From contig CALIIG010000031.1 in NCBI GenBank assembly GCA_938018155.1, positions 1 through 8,411 of the forward strand: 8,411 nt of DNA. The letters run 5' to 3'. Source of the stretch: an uncultured Prevotella sp. GTDB lineage: Bacteria > Bacteroidota > Bacteroidia > Bacteroidales > Bacteroidaceae. Both the position numbers and the translations under genes were made by a program. Below are positions 6,342 through 8,411 of this stretch, piece after piece. The notes below the pieces were generated by a model, which did not search any database, was not told the origin of the DNA, and was given only the letters and a program-made list of their open reading frames with translations. Each line of letters starts with the position of its first letter. The first letter of the stretch is position 1.

Positions 6342-7781
6342 ATGAAGAAAAGTTTACTCCGTATGGCCTTCGGCCTATTACTTCTGGCAGGCATCAATAC
6401 CAGCGTAAGTGCTGCCGTCAATGACGATGAGGAAGAAACCCTCGACGTCGGCCTCTATCTGTTTCACTTCAACCGTGACAAAACCGCCCTCGAACTGTGG
6501 TTTTGCAATCGCACACAGGCAGAAATGACGCTGCCCGACAAGGTTTATTACGACGCCACTTCGAAGAAAGCCAGTCTCACGCCTTTCGGCAGTGCCAAGG
6601 CCTATAATGTGGAAAAGCTCGATGACAGGACGTTTGGGGGCGATCCCAATATCGTAAGCATCACCCTTCCGGCCTCTTATCGTCTCGTAGGAAGCATCGT
6701 TTTCAAGAACTGTCCCAATCTGAAAACCTTTGTCGCTAAAGGCAAAGGCGTGATATTTGGCGACAATTTGTTCGTGGGATGCAAGGCTTTGGAGAACGTC
6801 ACCATGGACGCAAGCCAGATCGGTCCCCACATTTTCAACGGCTGTGAACGGCTTGTCAATCCGCACATTACGGGCACGCTCGACTACATTCCCGATGCAG
6901 CTTTCCAAGGTTGCGGCGTGAGAAACCTCGACTTTCTTCCGCAGAGCGTCAACAAAATATGGGCAGGAGCCTTCACAGAATCGAAGTTAGAGGGCGACCT
7001 TGTGATACCCAACCGCATCAACCTCATGCTGAACGGTGCCTTTTCGCTTACAAATATTCGCAGCGTCAGGCTGCCAGAAGGCCTCAAAGAGCTATGCAGC
7101 AGCATGTTCGGAGGGTGTGGAGCGCTGACAAAAGTGACGTTACCCGAAGGGCTCAGGTCCATAGGCTCCACGGCTTTCTCGGCTACGGCCCTCAAGAATA
7201 TTGACTTGCCCAACTCGGTCAAGGAGCTTAGCGTAGGGGCTTTCTATAATTGTTTCAACTTCGATTCGATACATCTTTCCAACCAGTTGACAAGACTGGA
7301 GATGAACACCTTCTATAACACGGCACTGAAACACATCTATTTGCCTGCCTCCATCAATCAGATTGACCGCCGTTGCTTTGACAGATGCAAGCAGCTGACG
7401 GACATTTACTGCTTCTCTACCATCCCGCCGACGGCCGATGATCAAAGTTTTTACGACTACGACAAGCCCACAGTGCACGTCCCGGCCGGCACACTGGCCA
7501 AATATAAAAGTGCTCCGGCCTGGAAGAAATTCAGGAAATTCAAGGAGATGCCCATCGGCGCCGGCATCGGCGAAGCTCGTCAGGCAACGCTGAATGCATA
7601 CAGAACGGGCGACGCCGTGCATGTAACGGGTGTGGCAAACGGCTGTCGGGTGCAGGTTTACACACTTGGCGGACAGCTCGTTGGCGAAACCATCGCCCAT
7701 GCCTCCGAGGCTACACTGCAGGGCATCGGCACGTGGCCGGTCATCGTCAAGGCAGGAAAGCTGACGCAAAAACTGGAATAA
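6342..7781 (+). CDS. Secreted BspA-like leucine-rich-repeat (LRR_5) protein
   Basis: The protein has 479 residues. Residues 1-24 form a signal peptide: MKKSLLR, a hydrophobic FGLLLLAG core and a VSA-A cleavage site. A short beta-rich region (35-100) is followed by LRR_5 repeats over about 105-358, with the repeating pattern LP..., I...F, C..L (for example VRLPEGLKELCSSMFGGCGAL, here 242-262, and LPEGLRSIGSTAF, 267-279). The repeat block closes with VHVPAGTLAKYKSAPAWKKF (378-397), the usual end cap of such proteins. The last 70 residues (VQVYTLGGQLV at 437-447, GTWPVIVKAG at 463-472, QKLE at the end) resemble a type IX secretion sorting domain, in which the typical G-x-Y-x-V is here GTWPVIV. 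BspA-like proteins of oral Bacteroidetes bind host proteins such as fibrinogen or fibronectin; binding by this one is not shown. Export to the surface is inferred from the two end signals. A weak AAAGAG precedes the ATG. Confidence 0.9.
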   Translation: MKKSLLRMAFGLLLLAGINTSVSAAVNDDEEETLDVGLYLFHFNRDKTALELWFCNRTQAEMTLPDKVYYDATSKKASLTPFGSAKAYNVEKLDDRTFGGDPNIVSITLPASYRLVGSIVFKNCPNLKTFVAKGKGVIFGDNLFVGCKALENVTMDASQIGPHIFNGCERLVNPHITGTLDYIPDAAFQGCGVRNLDFLPQSVNKIWAGAFTESKLEGDLVIPNRINLMLNGAFSLTNIRSVRLPEGLKELCSSMFGGCGALTKVTLPEGLRSIGSTAFSATALKNIDLPNSVKELSVGAFYNCFNFDSIHLSNQLTRLEMNTFYNTALKHIYLPASINQIDRRCFDRCKQLTDIYCFSTIPPTADDQSFYDYDKPTVHVPAGTLAKYKSAPAWKKFRKFKEMPIGAGIGEARQATLNAYRTGDAVHVTGVANGCRVQVYTLGGQLVGETIAHASEATLQGIGTWPVIVKAGKLTQKLE

Positions 7782-7810
7782 GGGCCTCCGTCGGCCCCCG
7801 AGGGCCCCTT
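7780..7810 (+). terminator. GC-rich hairpin at the stop codon of the LRR gene
   Basis: AAGGGCCTC (7780-7788) pairs with GAGGGCCCCTT (7800-7810) with two single-base bulges, overlapping the stop codon, and is followed by ATTATATAAG. An alternative GGGCC/GGCCC pairing (7782-7786 with 7793-7797) is also possible. Probable terminator, first of two. Confidence 0.5.
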
Positions 7811-7867
7811 ATTATATAAGGTGTAAGCCTTTCGCTCCCACCATCACAACCACACCACACTATCAGC

Positions 7868-7900
7868 AGGCGGCCCTCTTTCAACCAGAGAGGGTCGCCT
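7868..7900 (+). terminator. Strong 12-bp hairpin downstream of the LRR gene
   Basis: AGGCGGCCCTCT (7868-7879) pairs with AGAGGGTCGCCT (7889-7900) over 12 positions with one G-T wobble, around a 9-nt loop. It is followed by TGTTGTCTGCT, T-rich but not a pure T run. It is the strongest terminator candidate after the LRR gene. Confidence 0.7.
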
Positions 7901-7967
7901 TGTTGTCTGCTACAGTTTCCCCCTCGCACCATCGGCTACTATCGTTTCACGGCTGACCCATATACAG

Positions 7968-7986
7968 AAAGACAAGTACTGTCTTT
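7968..7986. repeat. Short inverted repeat AAAGAC/GTCTTT
   Basis: AAAGAC (7968-7973) and GTCTTT (7981-7986) flank AAGTACT, whose AGTACT is itself palindromic. The dyad lies just before the larger inverted repeat at 7990. Confidence 0.5.
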
Positions 7987-7989
7987 AAA

Positions 7990-8067
7990 TGAAATAGTCA
8001 ATACTTGTTCTGACGGTTATTTTGCTATCGAATAAGCAAAGTGTCAGAATAAGTTTTGACTATTACA
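7990..8067. repeat. Long imperfect inverted repeat, about 78 nt
   Basis: The arms 7993-8014 and 8043-8064 are 22 nt each and complementary at 20 positions (21 counting a G-T wobble); two more pairs form outside them after an A-A mismatch. The 28-nt centre has its own TTTGCT/AGCAAA stem (8021-8026 with 8035-8040). The outer arms contain AATAGTCAA and TCTGAC. The centre is AT-rich and no T run follows, so this is unlike the two terminators upstream. It may be a small mobile-element remnant, a recombination or protein-binding site, or a structured RNA. Confidence 0.7.
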
Positions 8068-8202
8068 AATAACAAACGTTCTCTGTTGATGTAGAAACAT
8101 GCAACAGAAAGTACTTCTCTCGTTTCCAAATCGTTACCTATTTAGTTTACATAACGAGGTAACTTCTTTATTCTCAATTAGACACGGTTTACAAATTATC
8201 TT

Positions 8203-8411
8203 ACGATGTATATTTAGCAACGTAGGAATGTATATCTAATAATTTCGGAATGTACATTTAGAAACATTGGAATGTACATCTAACAATTTCGGAATATACA
8301 TTTAGAAACATCGGAATGTACATCTAACAATTTCGGAATATACATTTAGAAACATCGGAATGTACATCTAACAATTTCGGAATATACATTTAGAAACATC
8401 GGAATGTACAT
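8203..8411. repeat. 22-bp tandem repeat arranged as 44-bp dimers, running off the right edge
   Basis: From 8225 on, nine and a half 22-bp units follow without spacers, starting at 8225, 8247, 8269, 8291, 8313, 8335, 8357, 8379 and 8401; an older degenerate unit lies at 8203-8224. Two forms alternate: A begins GGAATGTACAT and ends CTAACAATTTC, B begins GGAATATACAT and ends TTAGAAACATC. The 44-bp A+B dimers at 8269, 8313 and 8357 are identical; the leftmost units carry differences. Most A units contain the palindrome ATGTACAT (8272, 8316, 8360, 8404; also 8250 in an early B unit). The unit length is not a multiple of three and stop codons close every frame on both strands, so it is not coding. 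The array ends only because the window ends. Confidence 0.95.

Larger units (their letters stand above)
7901..8202. other. AT-rich noncoding stretch with nested inverted repeats
   Basis: No believable gene lies on either strand between the terminator and the tandem repeat. It holds the inverted repeats at 7968-7986 and 7990-8067, plus GTTACCT/AGGTAAC at 8133-8139 and 8157-8163 (the flanking CGTTA 8132-8136 and TAACG 8152-8156 offer an alternative pairing). The palindrome AGTACT occurs at 7975-7980 and again near 8110-8115. I see no DnaA box. Confidence 0.6.

Noticed and set aside
7140..7769. 209-codon open frame on the - strand opposite the LRR gene
   Set aside because: It lies fully antisense to a well-supported LRR gene, shows no family motif, and its length is explained by the codon bias of the real frame. 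The same applies to 734-1168 and 6378-6908 on the - strand.
7993..8064. Integron attC site
   Set aside because: The long imperfect dyad is suggestive, but the conserved GTTRRRY and RYYYAAC core sites are not at its ends and no integrase or gene cassette is visible.
8225..8411. CRISPR array
   Set aside because: The units are contiguous and the alternating 22-bp segments are identical from dimer to dimer, so there are no unique spacers; no cas gene is present.

Overview
The window looks like chromosomal DNA of a Bacteroidales bacterium, most likely Prevotella-like. The signs are a SusD/RagB-type outer-membrane lipoprotein, a BspA-like leucine-rich-repeat protein with a probable type IX secretion tail, weak or absent Shine-Dalgarno sequences, and promoter-like TAnnTTTG boxes (the Bacteroidetes -7 element) at suitable distances upstream of three genes. 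The genus is inferred, not demonstrated.

Layout. 2-1186 (+): 3' part of a SusD-like glycan-binding gene, cut by the left edge, followed by a hairpin at 1196-1231. 1187-1526: 340 bp gap with a purine-rich array of GGAGTTAA-like words, an inverted counterpart of that array, and a 17-bp hairpin that ends 2 nt from the stop codon of the next gene. 1527-2822 (-): O-acetylhomoserine sulfhydrylase (MetY type). 2823-3353: 531 bp gap between divergent genes, holding the metY leader and promoter, a 209-bp segment bounded by near-perfect 28/29-nt inverted repeats, and a promoter-like box for the + strand gene. 3354-4763 (+): membrane-anchored protein with a C-terminal DUF1963/YwqG-like domain. 4940-6139 (+): unrecognised protein with three membrane helices; these two genes may form one transcription unit. 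6342-7781 (+): secreted BspA-like LRR_5 protein with its own promoter-like box, followed by two hairpins (7780-7810, 7868-7900). 7901-8411: AT-rich noncoding DNA with an approximately 78-nt imperfect inverted repeat, smaller inverted repeats, and a 22-bp tandem repeat organised as 44-bp dimers that runs off the right edge.

How the genes work together: the SusD fragment belongs to a nutrient-uptake (SusC/SusD) locus whose other genes lie to the left. MetY is an independent sulfur-assimilation/methionine gene. The two middle membrane proteins and the LRR protein are envelope or surface genes with no demonstrable shared pathway. The least explained structures are noncoding: the dimeric tandem repeat at the right edge, the 3002-3210 inverted-repeat element with an internal third copy, and the inverted repeat at 7990-8067. 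I found no tRNA, rRNA, CRISPR array, transposase or phage gene.
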